Below are positions 15,714 through 22,613 of a stretch of DNA of 33,922 nucleotides, in pieces. A program made the position numbers and the translations under genes. The notes below the pieces were generated by a model. That model saw only the letters and a list, made by a program, of their open reading frames with translations. It did not search any database and was not told the origin of the DNA. The stretch comes from Verrucomicrobiota bacterium (GTDB taxonomy: Bacteria > Verrucomicrobiota > Verrucomicrobiia > Opitutales > Opitutaceae), in NCBI GenBank assembly GCA_023426435.1, contig JAFAAS010000058.1, positions 1-33,922 on the forward strand, in the 5' to 3' direction. Position 1 is the first letter of the stretch, and each line of letters starts with the position of its first letter.

Positions 15714-16631
15714 TCAACGCATCAATTCCGCCATCGGCTCCTTCACCGCCTCCGCCCAAATCTCATATCCTTTCTCCGTCGGGTGCAGTTTATCGTGCAT
15801 AATCTCCTCGGGAATCGTCCCATCCGGCGCCAAAAACTTCTCCCCGATATCCAGGTAAAACACGTGCTTCCCGTCATGGAGCTTCGCGATGATCGGATTC
15901 ACTCCGAGCACCGTCTTCCGCATCCCATCGTCCGGATCCGCCCGCGGAAAAATCCCCAGCAACAGAATCTTCGCCGCCGGGAAACGTTTCCTCATCTCCA
16001 ACACGATCGCCCCCACGCCTTCCGCGATCTCCGCCGACGAACAATATCCGCCATTGTTCGTGCCGATCATCAGCATGATCGCTTTCGGCTGAAACCCCTC
16101 TCCTTCGCCATTCTGCAACCGATACAACACGCCTTGCGTGCTGTCCCCCGCGATCCCGAAGTTCGCCACTTTCATTCCGCCAAAATAACGATCGAACACC
16201 GCCTTCCCCGCCACCGGCGGATTCGTCACGCCCGCGTCTCCTTCATTTCGCCAGAAGTCCGTGATCGAATCGCCCATCATCAGCAGATCGATGTCGCCTC
16301 GCTGCGCCACCGCGACATTCGCCGCGTGCTTCGCTTTGAAACCCGCGAACAATCCCGGCACCACCGCCGGATTCACCCGCGGCGGCCGCACCGCGACCAG
16401 ATCCGGATACTTCGACACCACGTCCTTCGTCCGCGCATCCGCCTGCGCGAGAAACTGCTCCAAGCCGGCCTTCGCGATCGCGATCTCCTCCTGCGTCGGA
16501 CGCACAATCGCCACTTCCTCCGGCACCGGCGACGGTGCCGCCGGCTGCGCGCCACTCCCCGACGCCGCCCCCGCCAACAGACCGCACCAAATCAACGCCC
16601 GCCAACGAATAAAATTACCAGAGGTATTCAC
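15714..16631 (-). CDS. exported SGNH/GDSL-type esterase
   Basis: Codes for 305 aa from a proposed GTG at 16631; no ATG fits before the signal-like stretch 'WRALIWCGLLAGAASGSGAQ'. An internal TTG is another option. SGNH blocks: I 'MMGDSITDFW' (nucleophile Ser122), II 'FGIAGDST' (Gly), III 'MIGTNNGG' (Asn), V 'DKLHPTEKGYE' (Asp280, His283). The family hydrolyses O-acetyl or other esters, often on carbohydrates or lipids; a secreted acyl esterase is likely. It lies 65 nt after pqiB on the same strand, so it may be the last gene of that operon. Confidence 0.85.
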   Translation of the reverse strand: MNTSGNFIRWRALIWCGLLAGAASGSGAQPAAPSPVPEEVAIVRPTQEEIAIAKAGLEQFLAQADARTKDVVSKYPDLVAVRPPRVNPAVVPGLFAGFKAKHAANVAVAQRGDIDLLMMGDSITDFWRNEGDAGVTNPPVAGKAVFDRYFGGMKVANFGIAGDSTQGVLYRLQNGEGEGFQPKAIMLMIGTNNGGYCSSAEIAEGVGAIVLEMRKRFPAAKILLLGIFPRADPDDGMRKTVLGVNPIIAKLHDGKHVFYLDIGEKFLAPDGTIPEEIMHDKLHPTEKGYEIWAEAVKEPMAELMR

Positions 16632-16696
16632 CTCGCTCTTGTTCCGCCGCCCAATCCTCAACGCAATCCCAAAGCCCGCCACCCCTCGCCTCCCGA

Positions 16697-17596
16697 TCAC
16701 GTCCCGGGCTGCTCTTCCCCGTCCGAAACCACCTCCGGAGCGGACAACGGGATCTTCGGCGACCACTTCGACCATTCCTTTTCCGCATCTCGCACCAGCT
16801 CGAACTCCGCCCCATCCGCAGCCACCGGCGCCAGTTCTCCGTCGGGCGTGACGAACGCCACGCCGCCCGACAGCAGCGCCTGCAACGAGGTGCTTTTCAA
16901 CTCCGCCCCCAACAGGCCCGCCTTGAACTCGAACCCGCCCGCATTCCAAAACCGCGTGTTCGTCCGCACCAGATTCGCATACGGGCCTTCGACATGGATG
17001 CGCACCAACACCGCCGTCGCATCGTCCGCCAGCCGCGTCGTCTCCACCGTTCCCACTCGCATCTCGCGATAGTAAACCCCCGATCCTGTCTTCAACGACC
17101 CGAGTTCATCCGACCTCAAGATAAACGTCCGCCCTTCCTTCGGCAGCTCCGGCGGCGGCATCCGCTCCAAACCCACGAATCGCTTCGCCAGTTCACCCGC
17201 CCCCGGCCGCACATTCAACCGCGCCCCGGTCAGCAACGTATCCAAACCGCGTATACCAGCCACCCCGATCTCCGGCTGCACGATCCAGAACATCGCCCCT
17301 TCCCGCGCAATGCCTTCCGCCGACCGGTCCAGCCGCACGCGCACAATCACCCCGTCGAGCTCCGGCTTCAACGTCACCGCCGTCACACTGCCCACCACCA
17401 CGCCTTTGTAATGCAGCTCGGTTTTCCCCGCCGCCACGCCCGACCCATCCGCAAACTCGACCTCGATTTCCGGCCCGCGATTTTTCAACTCCCGCGCAAT
17501 CATCCAGCCGCCCACCGCCAGCGCCACCAGCGGCACGACCCACACGAGCGGAAACCGCGGCGCCCGGCTCACTTTCACCGCCGGCGTCGTGCTCAT
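16697..17596 (-). CDS. pqiB: PqiB-like MCE protein with two MCE domains
   Basis: Codes for 299 aa. One N-terminal transmembrane helix (FPLVWVVPLVALAVGGWMIA, about residues 15-34) is followed by two MCE domains. The first covers about residues 43-135 ('EIEVEFADGSGVAAGKTELHYKGV'). The second covers about 160-260 ('GRTFILRSDELGSLKTGSGVYYRE'). E. coli PqiB is about 546 aa with three MCE domains and a long tail, so this is a short version. PqiB/LetB proteins form periplasmic lipid-transport assemblies, with PqiA/LetA as the inner-membrane partner. Its ATG overlaps the stop of the upstream gene (ATGA at 17593-17596), a strong sign of translational coupling. No PqiC-like lipoprotein was seen. Confidence 0.85.
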   Translation of the reverse strand: MSTTPAVKVSRAPRFPLVWVVPLVALAVGGWMIARELKNRGPEIEVEFADGSGVAAGKTELHYKGVVVGSVTAVTLKPELDGVIVRVRLDRSAEGIAREGAMFWIVQPEIGVAGIRGLDTLLTGARLNVRPGAGELAKRFVGLERMPPPELPKEGRTFILRSDELGSLKTGSGVYYREMRVGTVETTRLADDATAVLVRIHVEGPYANLVRTNTRFWNAGGFEFKAGLLGAELKSTSLQALLSGGVAFVTPDGELAPVAADGAEFELVRDAEKEWSKWSPKIPLSAPEVVSDGEEQPGT

Positions 17597-18123
17597 CGCA
17601 CCACCTCCGTCGTCGCCTGCCCACGCCACAACACCCGCGGATCGAAGGCGTGCGTCGCCAGCGCCGTCAGCACCACCGCCAGCGCAAACGCCGCGATCCC
17701 GCGCCCTGGTTCGATGTTCGAAAACACCCCGAAGCGCACCAGCCCCGCCAAAAACGCCACGAGAAACACGTCCAGCATCGACCAGCGCCCAATGAAATCC
17801 AACGCGCCATACACCCGCGTGAGACGCCGCGGGTCGCGCACTTTGCCGCGATACGCCGCCAGCAGCAGCCAGCCGAGTCCCGCGAGTTTCGCCACCGGAA
17901 TCACGATGCTCGCGATGAACACGATCGCTGCGATCGCCCAAAACTCCTGCCGCCACAACTCCACCGTCCCCGAAAAAATCGTATCCGTCCGCGTCTGCCC
18001 CATCGTCCGCGTCGTCAAAATCGGCAGCACATTCGCCGGCACCAGCATCGCCGCCGCCGCAATCGCGAACGCCGCCGGATTCGCCAGCCGCTCCGATCGC
18101 AGGCGCAACACGCGTCCGTTCAT
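17593..18123 (-). CDS. pqiA: PqiA-like integral membrane protein, second half
   Basis: Codes for 176 aa with four hydrophobic helices: 'FAIAAAAMLVPANVLPIL' (with P-A-N-x-L-P), 'FWAIAAIVFIASIVIPVAKLAGLGWLLL', 'MLDVFLVAFLAGLVRFG' and 'GIAAFALAVVLTALATHAF'. The conserved 'IGRWSMLDVFLVAFL' motif is typical of PqiA/LetA domains. It lacks the Cys-based ribbon found in the first half. The start at 18123 overlaps the stop of the upstream gene by ATGA (18120-18123). Together the two ORFs correspond to the tandem halves of E. coli PqiA (about 417 aa), here as two polypeptides. Inner membrane; likely partner of the MCE protein downstream. Confidence 0.85.
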   Translation of the reverse strand: MNGRVLRLRSERLANPAAFAIAAAAMLVPANVLPILTTRTMGQTRTDTIFSGTVELWRQEFWAIAAIVFIASIVIPVAKLAGLGWLLLAAYRGKVRDPRRLTRVYGALDFIGRWSMLDVFLVAFLAGLVRFGVFSNIEPGRGIAAFALAVVLTALATHAFDPRVLWRGQATTEVVR

Positions 18124-18740
18124 GACCCCGCCACCTCCCGCGCGGGCATCGCGTTCTCCGCCGGTTGCAACAAATAGCTTCGCCACGCCAGCAGCAGCGA
18201 GAGCGACATCGCGATGTAACACCAAAAGCCCGCCCCGATCTTCACGTCCACCAGCGACCCGAGTTTCGTCAACGCCACCAGCACCGCCAGCACCTGCACT
18301 TCCGGCATCGCCCAATACCCCACCGCCCGCGCCGCGCGCAGCACCGCATCGCTCGGCTCCGCGCCCCCGAACCGCACCCGACACAACTCGACCACCAACA
18401 CGATCAACACCGTCAACGGCACCACGAGTCCGCACAACAACACCCACGTTCCGAGCAGCGGCATTCCGTTCGCCCACAATCCTTCGACCCCCGTCAGCAA
18501 CACGCCTTCGCGAAACTGCCCGAACTTCCCCGCACTCACGAAGGGCAGCATCAACGCCGGTGCCGCAAACAACAGCCCCGCCAGCGCAAACGCCAGCGCC
18601 GCATCCGCCCCCCACCGCGAGCGCCGCGCCAACACCGTTCCGCACCTCACACATAACGCCCGCTCCCCCGGCGCCAGCGGCACCGGCTGGTGAATCTGCC
18701 CGCACAGGGAGCAACTCAAACGGGTGGCGAGAGAGGTCAT
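18120..18740 (-). CDS. pqiA: PqiA-like integral membrane protein, first half with zinc ribbon
   Basis: Codes for 206 aa. A rubredoxin-like ribbon at the N-terminus has Cys10-x2-Cys13 and Cys30-x2-Cys33. Four hydrophobic helices follow: 'ALAFALAGLLFAAPALMLPFV', 'LLGTWVLLCGLVVPLTVLIVLVVELC', 'MPEVQVLAVLVALTKLG' and 'GFWCYIAMSLSLLLAW'. 'YWAMPEVQVLAVLVALTKLGSLVDVKIGAG' matches the PqiA/LetA family landmark in spacing. ATG 18740 is chosen; upstream in-frame codons lack family character. It heads the pqiA-pqiA-pqiB-(esterase) unit. A stem (18749-18764) ends 8 nt before the start codon. Confidence 0.85.
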   Translation of the reverse strand: MTSLATRLSCSLCGQIHQPVPLAPGERALCVRCGTVLARRSRWGADAALAFALAGLLFAAPALMLPFVSAGKFGQFREGVLLTGVEGLWANGMPLLGTWVLLCGLVVPLTVLIVLVVELCRVRFGGAEPSDAVLRAARAVGYWAMPEVQVLAVLVALTKLGSLVDVKIGAGFWCYIAMSLSLLLAWRSYLLQPAENAMPAREVAGS

Positions 18741-18748
18741 GACGAAGC

Positions 18749-18764
18749 GCGGGCCAAAGCCCGC
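18749..18764 (-). promoter_or_regulatory. hairpin in the leader directly before the first pqiA-like start
   Basis: GCGGGC (18749-18754) and GCCCGC (18759-18764) form a 6-bp perfect stem with a 4-nt loop whose near end is 8 nt from the ATG at 18740. On the mRNA this would lie over the ribosome-binding region; no Shine-Dalgarno sequence is otherwise visible. It could tune translation or be another dispersed palindrome. Confidence 0.3.
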
Positions 18765-18838
18765 AGGGGAAACGCAAATCGCCCGGCGAGCGACCGTTCG
18801 CAACGCCTTCGGTTCCCACGAGCCCGCCTCCGCCTGCG

Positions 18839-20095
18839 CTAGACTTTGCGCAGATAACCGCTGCCGTTCCCCGCGTTACGTTCGCCACCCCACCAACTCA
18901 CGATCGCCCGCTCGCGCCGCCGCCCGTTCAACACCCGCCCCAACCAGGTCGAGCGCACGAACAAATCATACGTCACCAGCGCCACGCCCACCGTCGCGAT
19001 CGTCACGAGGCCGAGCTTCACCGTCCAGTGCAGCGCCACTTCCGCAATCGCCACCTGCAACCACACCACGATCGGCAGGTGCACGAGATACATCCAATAC
19101 GACGAATCCGCGACATACCGAATCCACGGACGCTCCTCCGCGCACCACCGCCGAAAGATGCCGATCGTGAGAAACACCAGCGCCCACATCATCGCCGCAT
19201 AACTCAGCGCGAAACCTGCCCTCGCCGCCGCATAGTTCGGATGCCCCGGATCGCTTTGCACCCCGCCAAGCCACAACACGCCCGCGATCCCCACCGCCGC
19301 AAAGAGCCATCGATCCGCGCTCAACCGCGACATCTCCATCATCGCTTTTCCCTGCCGCCCAATCAACCAGCCGAGTCCAAAGAATCCCACATACACCGCC
19401 AGCACCGGCCACTGCGGCGTCAGCGACTGATCCGGCGTATCCATTCCCCAAAATCGCATGAACCACAACGCCCCCGCCGTCGGCACCGCCAGCACCAGAA
19501 TCGCCCCCGGCGACTTCGCCAGCCAACCCGCCATCGCATCCGCACCGCGCATCAACGCATCACCGCTCGTGCCCAACGCCGTAACTCCCGCCCGCACCGC
19601 GAGCGCCAGCCCGGTCAACAACGTGAGATAATAAAGAAACCACAGGTGCGATCCCGTGAAGATCCCCGCCGGCAGCGTCTCGAGTGTCCTGAAACCCGCC
19701 ACAACGCTCGGCCAGAACTCGTAATCTCCCCGCAGGCTCGCACCGCCCATGAGCCAGCCCGACACCAACAGCGGACGCAGCAAACACCACCCCACGACAA
19801 ACGGCACCACGATCCGCACGAACCGTCCTCGCACGAACTCGCCCACGCTTCTCCGTCGCAGGGTCACGCAGCCGAAGAATCCCGCGAGCAGGAAAAACAG
19901 CTCCATGCGAAACGAATGACTGATCGTCACGAAGATCGCGACCGCCCCACCCGTCGAAATATCCTGCACCGCCCAGCCCATGAAGATCGGCATGAACGAG
20001 AGGCTCGCATGAAACACCACGCCGAGCACCAGCGCGAACGCCCGCGTCGCATCGAGATAATCGAGCCGCGTCGGCGAAAATGTATCCGCTTTCAT
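18839..20095 (-). CDS. acyltransferase family 3 membrane protein
   Basis: Codes for 418 aa with about ten hydrophobic segments. The opening 'RLDYLDATRAFALVLGVVFHASLSF' carries the conserved His of acyltransferase-3/OpgC-like proteins. Other landmarks are 'FFLLAGFFG', an Arg-rich cytoplasmic loop 'RRRSVGEFVRGRFVRIVVPFVVGW', and 'YVADSSYWMYLVHLPIVVWLQ' near the C-terminus, a hallmark of the family. These enzymes move acyl groups onto extracytoplasmic sugars or lipids across the inner membrane. The acceptor here is unknown. ATG 20095 (MKADTF) is preferred because it directly precedes the conserved N-terminus; ATG 20116 is possible. It lies 50 nt after the CIA30-like gene and is probably in the same transcript. 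Confidence 0.85.
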   Translation of the reverse strand: MKADTFSPTRLDYLDATRAFALVLGVVFHASLSFMPIFMGWAVQDISTGGAVAIFVTISHSFRMELFFLLAGFFGCVTLRRRSVGEFVRGRFVRIVVPFVVGWCLLRPLLVSGWLMGGASLRGDYEFWPSVVAGFRTLETLPAGIFTGSHLWFLYYLTLLTGLALAVRAGVTALGTSGDALMRGADAMAGWLAKSPGAILVLAVPTAGALWFMRFWGMDTPDQSLTPQWPVLAVYVGFFGLGWLIGRQGKAMMEMSRLSADRWLFAAVGIAGVLWLGGVQSDPGHPNYAAARAGFALSYAAMMWALVFLTIGIFRRWCAEERPWIRYVADSSYWMYLVHLPIVVWLQVAIAEVALHWTVKLGLVTIATVGVALVTYDLFVRSTWLGRVLNGRRRERAIVSWWGGERNAGNGSGYLRKV

Positions 20096-20145
20096 GATAT
20101 CGTTTTCCGTGCGCATCGCGCCCGCCCTGCAGTTTCCACGTGCGC

Positions 20146-20748
20146 TCAATAAAACCCGATTTCGTCCACCTCGTAGGAAAACGCATCCTTCGCCATGCCG
20201 AACGCCACGAGGTTCACACCCGTGATCGTCTTCAAATTCAACGCCGTCTGCTCCGACCAGGCTCGCTTCATGTCTTTGAACGCCAGCCGCACTTCCTGAA
20301 ACTCCCCGCGCTTCGCCGCCACCGGTCCGCCCGTATGGTAATCGAAGTTGTCCACCTCCGAGCTCGCAACCTGCACCGACAAAATCCCTTTGTTCACCTT
20401 CACCCGCAACCGCACGCCTTCATACGCACTCACGTCCTGCGGCCGCATGTCCGCCGCCAGAATCAAAGGAATGCTGACAAATGCCGGCACACCGCGCCCG
20501 GGCACCAACTCGCCTTCCACCTTCAACACGCCGTTTGCACAGCTCTGCTTCGCGTGTGACTGACTGCCGAGATCCTTGTCCGTAAACAACAATCGGTCCG
20601 CGCCGTGCCGCTGCGTTTCCGAGAAATCGTCGACGAGCGCCGGCGTCGCACCATTCGCCAGCATCGGACGAAGCACGCTGCAAACGATCGCGACGATCAT
20701 CGTCACTTTCATCCAGCGGCAAACAAACAGGCTTTGAGAGGAGTTCAT
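20146..20748 (-). CDS. exported CIA30-like (galactose-binding-fold) protein
   Basis: Codes for 200 aa. A signal sequence (VTMIVAIVCSVLRPMLANGA) precedes a single domain: 'LVDDFSE', 'GVLKVEGELVPGRGVPAFVSIPLIL', 'DVSAYEGVRLRVKVNKGILSVQV', 'GEFQEVRLAFKDMK', 'LNLKTITGVNLVAFGMA' and 'FSYEVDEIGFY'. This order of 'DFSD…G.L...G…DLSAY.G.RLRV…W..V.L.F..…I..IG…G.F.LE.D.I' matches the CIA30 or carbohydrate-binding CBM11-like jelly-roll pattern. The role is probably ligand or sugar binding in the periplasm or outside the cell. It is first in a pair with the acyltransferase. No catalytic signature was seen. Confidence 0.65.
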   Translation of the reverse strand: MNSSQSLFVCRWMKVTMIVAIVCSVLRPMLANGATPALVDDFSETQRHGADRLLFTDKDLGSQSHAKQSCANGVLKVEGELVPGRGVPAFVSIPLILAADMRPQDVSAYEGVRLRVKVNKGILSVQVASSEVDNFDYHTGGPVAAKRGEFQEVRLAFKDMKRAWSEQTALNLKTITGVNLVAFGMAKDAFSYEVDEIGFY

Positions 20749-20841
20749 GAGGGTAGTGGTTTCTGAGGATTGATGTGAGTGTTCGCCCATGAAGTGCCCA
20801 ACCCCGCCCCTTGGGTGACAAAACTTCCGAAAAAACTCTTC

Positions 20842-20855
20842 CTCTCTCTCTCTCT
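20842..20855. repeat. (CT)n simple repeat
   Basis: Seven consecutive CT units lie in the divergent gap between the CIA30-like and sigma-factor genes, 5' of palindromic copy D. It is a simple-sequence tract that could vary in length. Confidence 0.7.
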
Positions 20856-20857
20856 GA

Positions 20858-20882
20858 TGGAGGCGCGGTGCCCCCACCGCGC
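20858..20882. repeat. intergenic palindromic element (copy D, GCGCGGTG type)
   Basis: Arms GCGCGGTG (20863-20870) and CACCGCGC (20875-20882) around CCCC, identical to the core at 3059-3078 and preceded by TGGAGG. It lies 64 nt before the sigma-factor start codon. Confidence 0.75.
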
Positions 20883-20945
20883 TGCCCCCGCAAATTTCCC
20901 TGTCACCTCTTCCTCCTTTCCGGGCACTTGAACGCATCCCATAAC

Positions 20946-22577
20946 ATGCACGCTCCCCGCCCGATGATGCCCGCCCTCGCCCCGTCAGACGCCGAACTCG
21001 TCGCCGCCACCCTCGCCGGAGACCGACGCGCCTTCGGCCAGATCGTCGAACGCTACCAACGCCTTCTCTGCTCCCTCGCCTACTCCGCCACCGGGCAACT
21101 CAGCCAAAGCGAAGATCTCGCCCAGGACGCTTTCATCGACGCCTGGCGCCAGCTCGCCCACTTGCGCGAACCCGAAAAACTCCGCTCCTGGCTCTGCGGA
21201 ATTCTTCGCTTCAAAATCAGCCATCGGCGCCGCGCCGATGGACGCGAGCCCGTCCGACAAGCCGAGTCGATCGACGACTCCGCCCACTTCCTCGCCTCCG
21301 ACGATCAATCCGCGCCCGACCTCGCCTCGCACAAGGAAGAACAAGCCCTCATGTGGAGCGCTCTCGAACGCGTCCCCGAAAACTACCGCGAGCCGCTCAT
21401 TCTTTATTACCGCGAACACCGCTCCGTCGAACACGTCGCCACCGCGCTCGATCTCACCGAAGACACCGTCAAGCAGCGCCTCGCCCGCGGTCGCAAACTC
21501 CTGCAGGAGCAGGTCCTCGCCTTTCTCGAAGGCGCGCTCGAACGCAGCACGCCGGGCCGCGTCTTCACCCTCGGCGTCCTCGCCGCGATTCCAGAACTCG
21601 CCACACCCGCCAAAGCCGCCGGCCTCGGCGCCGCTGCCGCCCACAGCGGGATGCTCGCCAAAACCACCACGCTCGCGACGCTCATCACGTCAACGTCGGG
21701 TCTGGTATCCGCCGTTCTCACCCTTCGCGCCAATCTCGACCAATCGCGCACCCCGCGCGAACGACGCGCCGTCGTTAAAGTCACCATCGCCGCCTTCACC
21801 TCCGCGATCGCCGCCTTCGCCGCGCTCTACCTTCTCCGCTCCGCCGCGTTTCGCTGGTGGGAATATCGCGCCCTCTTCGCCGGCATCGCGCAGGCGATCT
21901 CACTCGCTTTCATGGTGCTCTGGCCACTCGGGCTCGTCGGCGTCATGAAACGCATGCGCGCACTCCGCACCGCCGAACGCCGCGCCCATCCGGAATATTT
22001 CACCCACGCGATCGACCAGGTCGGTTCCTCCGCCGCCGAATATAAAACCCGCGCCCGCTTCCTCGGCGTGCCTTTCATCCACATCCGTTTCTCCTCGCCC
22101 GATGCCGGTGCGCCGCCCGTTTTCGCCTGGTTCGCCGGCGGCGATCGCGCATACGGATTGATCATGGCGTGGGGCGGACTCGCGATCGCTCCTTTCAGCA
22201 TTGGCGCCATCTCGATGGGTCTCGTTTCTTTGGGCAGCGTGGGACTCGGTCTGTTTTCTTTCGGAAACTTTGTCGCGGGCTATGTCGCCATCGGCGCCAT
22301 GTCCATCGGCGTGAAAACCTACGCGTGGCTCATCGCGACCGGCTGGGAAACCGCGCAAGCCGGCGGCTTCGCCCTCGCGCGCATCGCCGCCGAAGGCCCG
22401 GTCGCATTCGCCCAACACGCCAACGACCCGATCGCTCGCTCCATCCTCGCCGATCCACAGGCCGAGCAAAACCAAATGGTCTTCATCGCAATCCTTTCGT
22501 TGATCGCGCTTCTTCCCGTCATCGCCTACTCCCAAGCCGTCCGCCGGCGTTTCGGCAAATCCGCGCGCCGCGCGTGA
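20946..22577 (+). CDS. ECF sigma factor fused to a C-terminal membrane domain
   Basis: Codes for 543 aa, far longer than a plain ECF sigma (about 180-200). Region 2 is at about residues 15-85 ('GDRRAFGQIVERYQRLLCSLAYS', 'EDLAQDAFIDAWRQLAHLREPEKLRSWLCGILR'). Region 4 is at about 130-190 ('LERVPENYREPLILYYREHRSVEHVATALDLTEDTVKQRLARGRKLL'). After about residue 195 there are several membrane segments (around 200-250, 277-300, 310-335, 400-450, 510-530). Among these is a Gly-punctuated stretch 'GGLAIAPFSIGAISMGLVSLGSVGLGLF'. No separate anti-sigma gene is adjacent, so the extension may anchor or control the sigma part (inference). The start at 20946 is supported by frame and spacing; ATG 20964 is possible. 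The esterase begins 36 nt downstream and is probably co-transcribed. Confidence 0.85.
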   Translation: MHAPRPMMPALAPSDAELVAATLAGDRRAFGQIVERYQRLLCSLAYSATGQLSQSEDLAQDAFIDAWRQLAHLREPEKLRSWLCGILRFKISHRRRADGREPVRQAESIDDSAHFLASDDQSAPDLASHKEEQALMWSALERVPENYREPLILYYREHRSVEHVATALDLTEDTVKQRLARGRKLLQEQVLAFLEGALERSTPGRVFTLGVLAAIPELATPAKAAGLGAAAAHSGMLAKTTTLATLITSTSGLVSAVLTLRANLDQSRTPRERRAVVKVTIAAFTSAIAAFAALYLLRSAAFRWWEYRALFAGIAQAISLAFMVLWPLGLVGVMKRMRALRTAERRAHPEYFTHAIDQVGSSAAEYKTRARFLGVPFIHIRFSSPDAGAPPVFAWFAGGDRAYGLIMAWGGLAIAPFSIGAISMGLVSLGSVGLGLFSFGNFVAGYVAIGAMSIGVKTYAWLIATGWETAQAGGFALARIAAEGPVAFAQHANDPIARSILADPQAEQNQMVFIAILSLIALLPVIAYSQAVRRRFGKSARRA

Positions 22578-22613
22578 GCTTGATCCCGCCTCGCCGCGGC
22601 ATCTGATAGCGGC

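Noticed and set aside
17593..18888. A 431-codon frame joining the second PqiA half to upstream sequence
   Set aside because: The upstream part is Gly/Ala/Arg shadow of the first PqiA half; family character begins at ATG 18123 with an ATGA overlap, so a single long protein or a frameshift is not supported.
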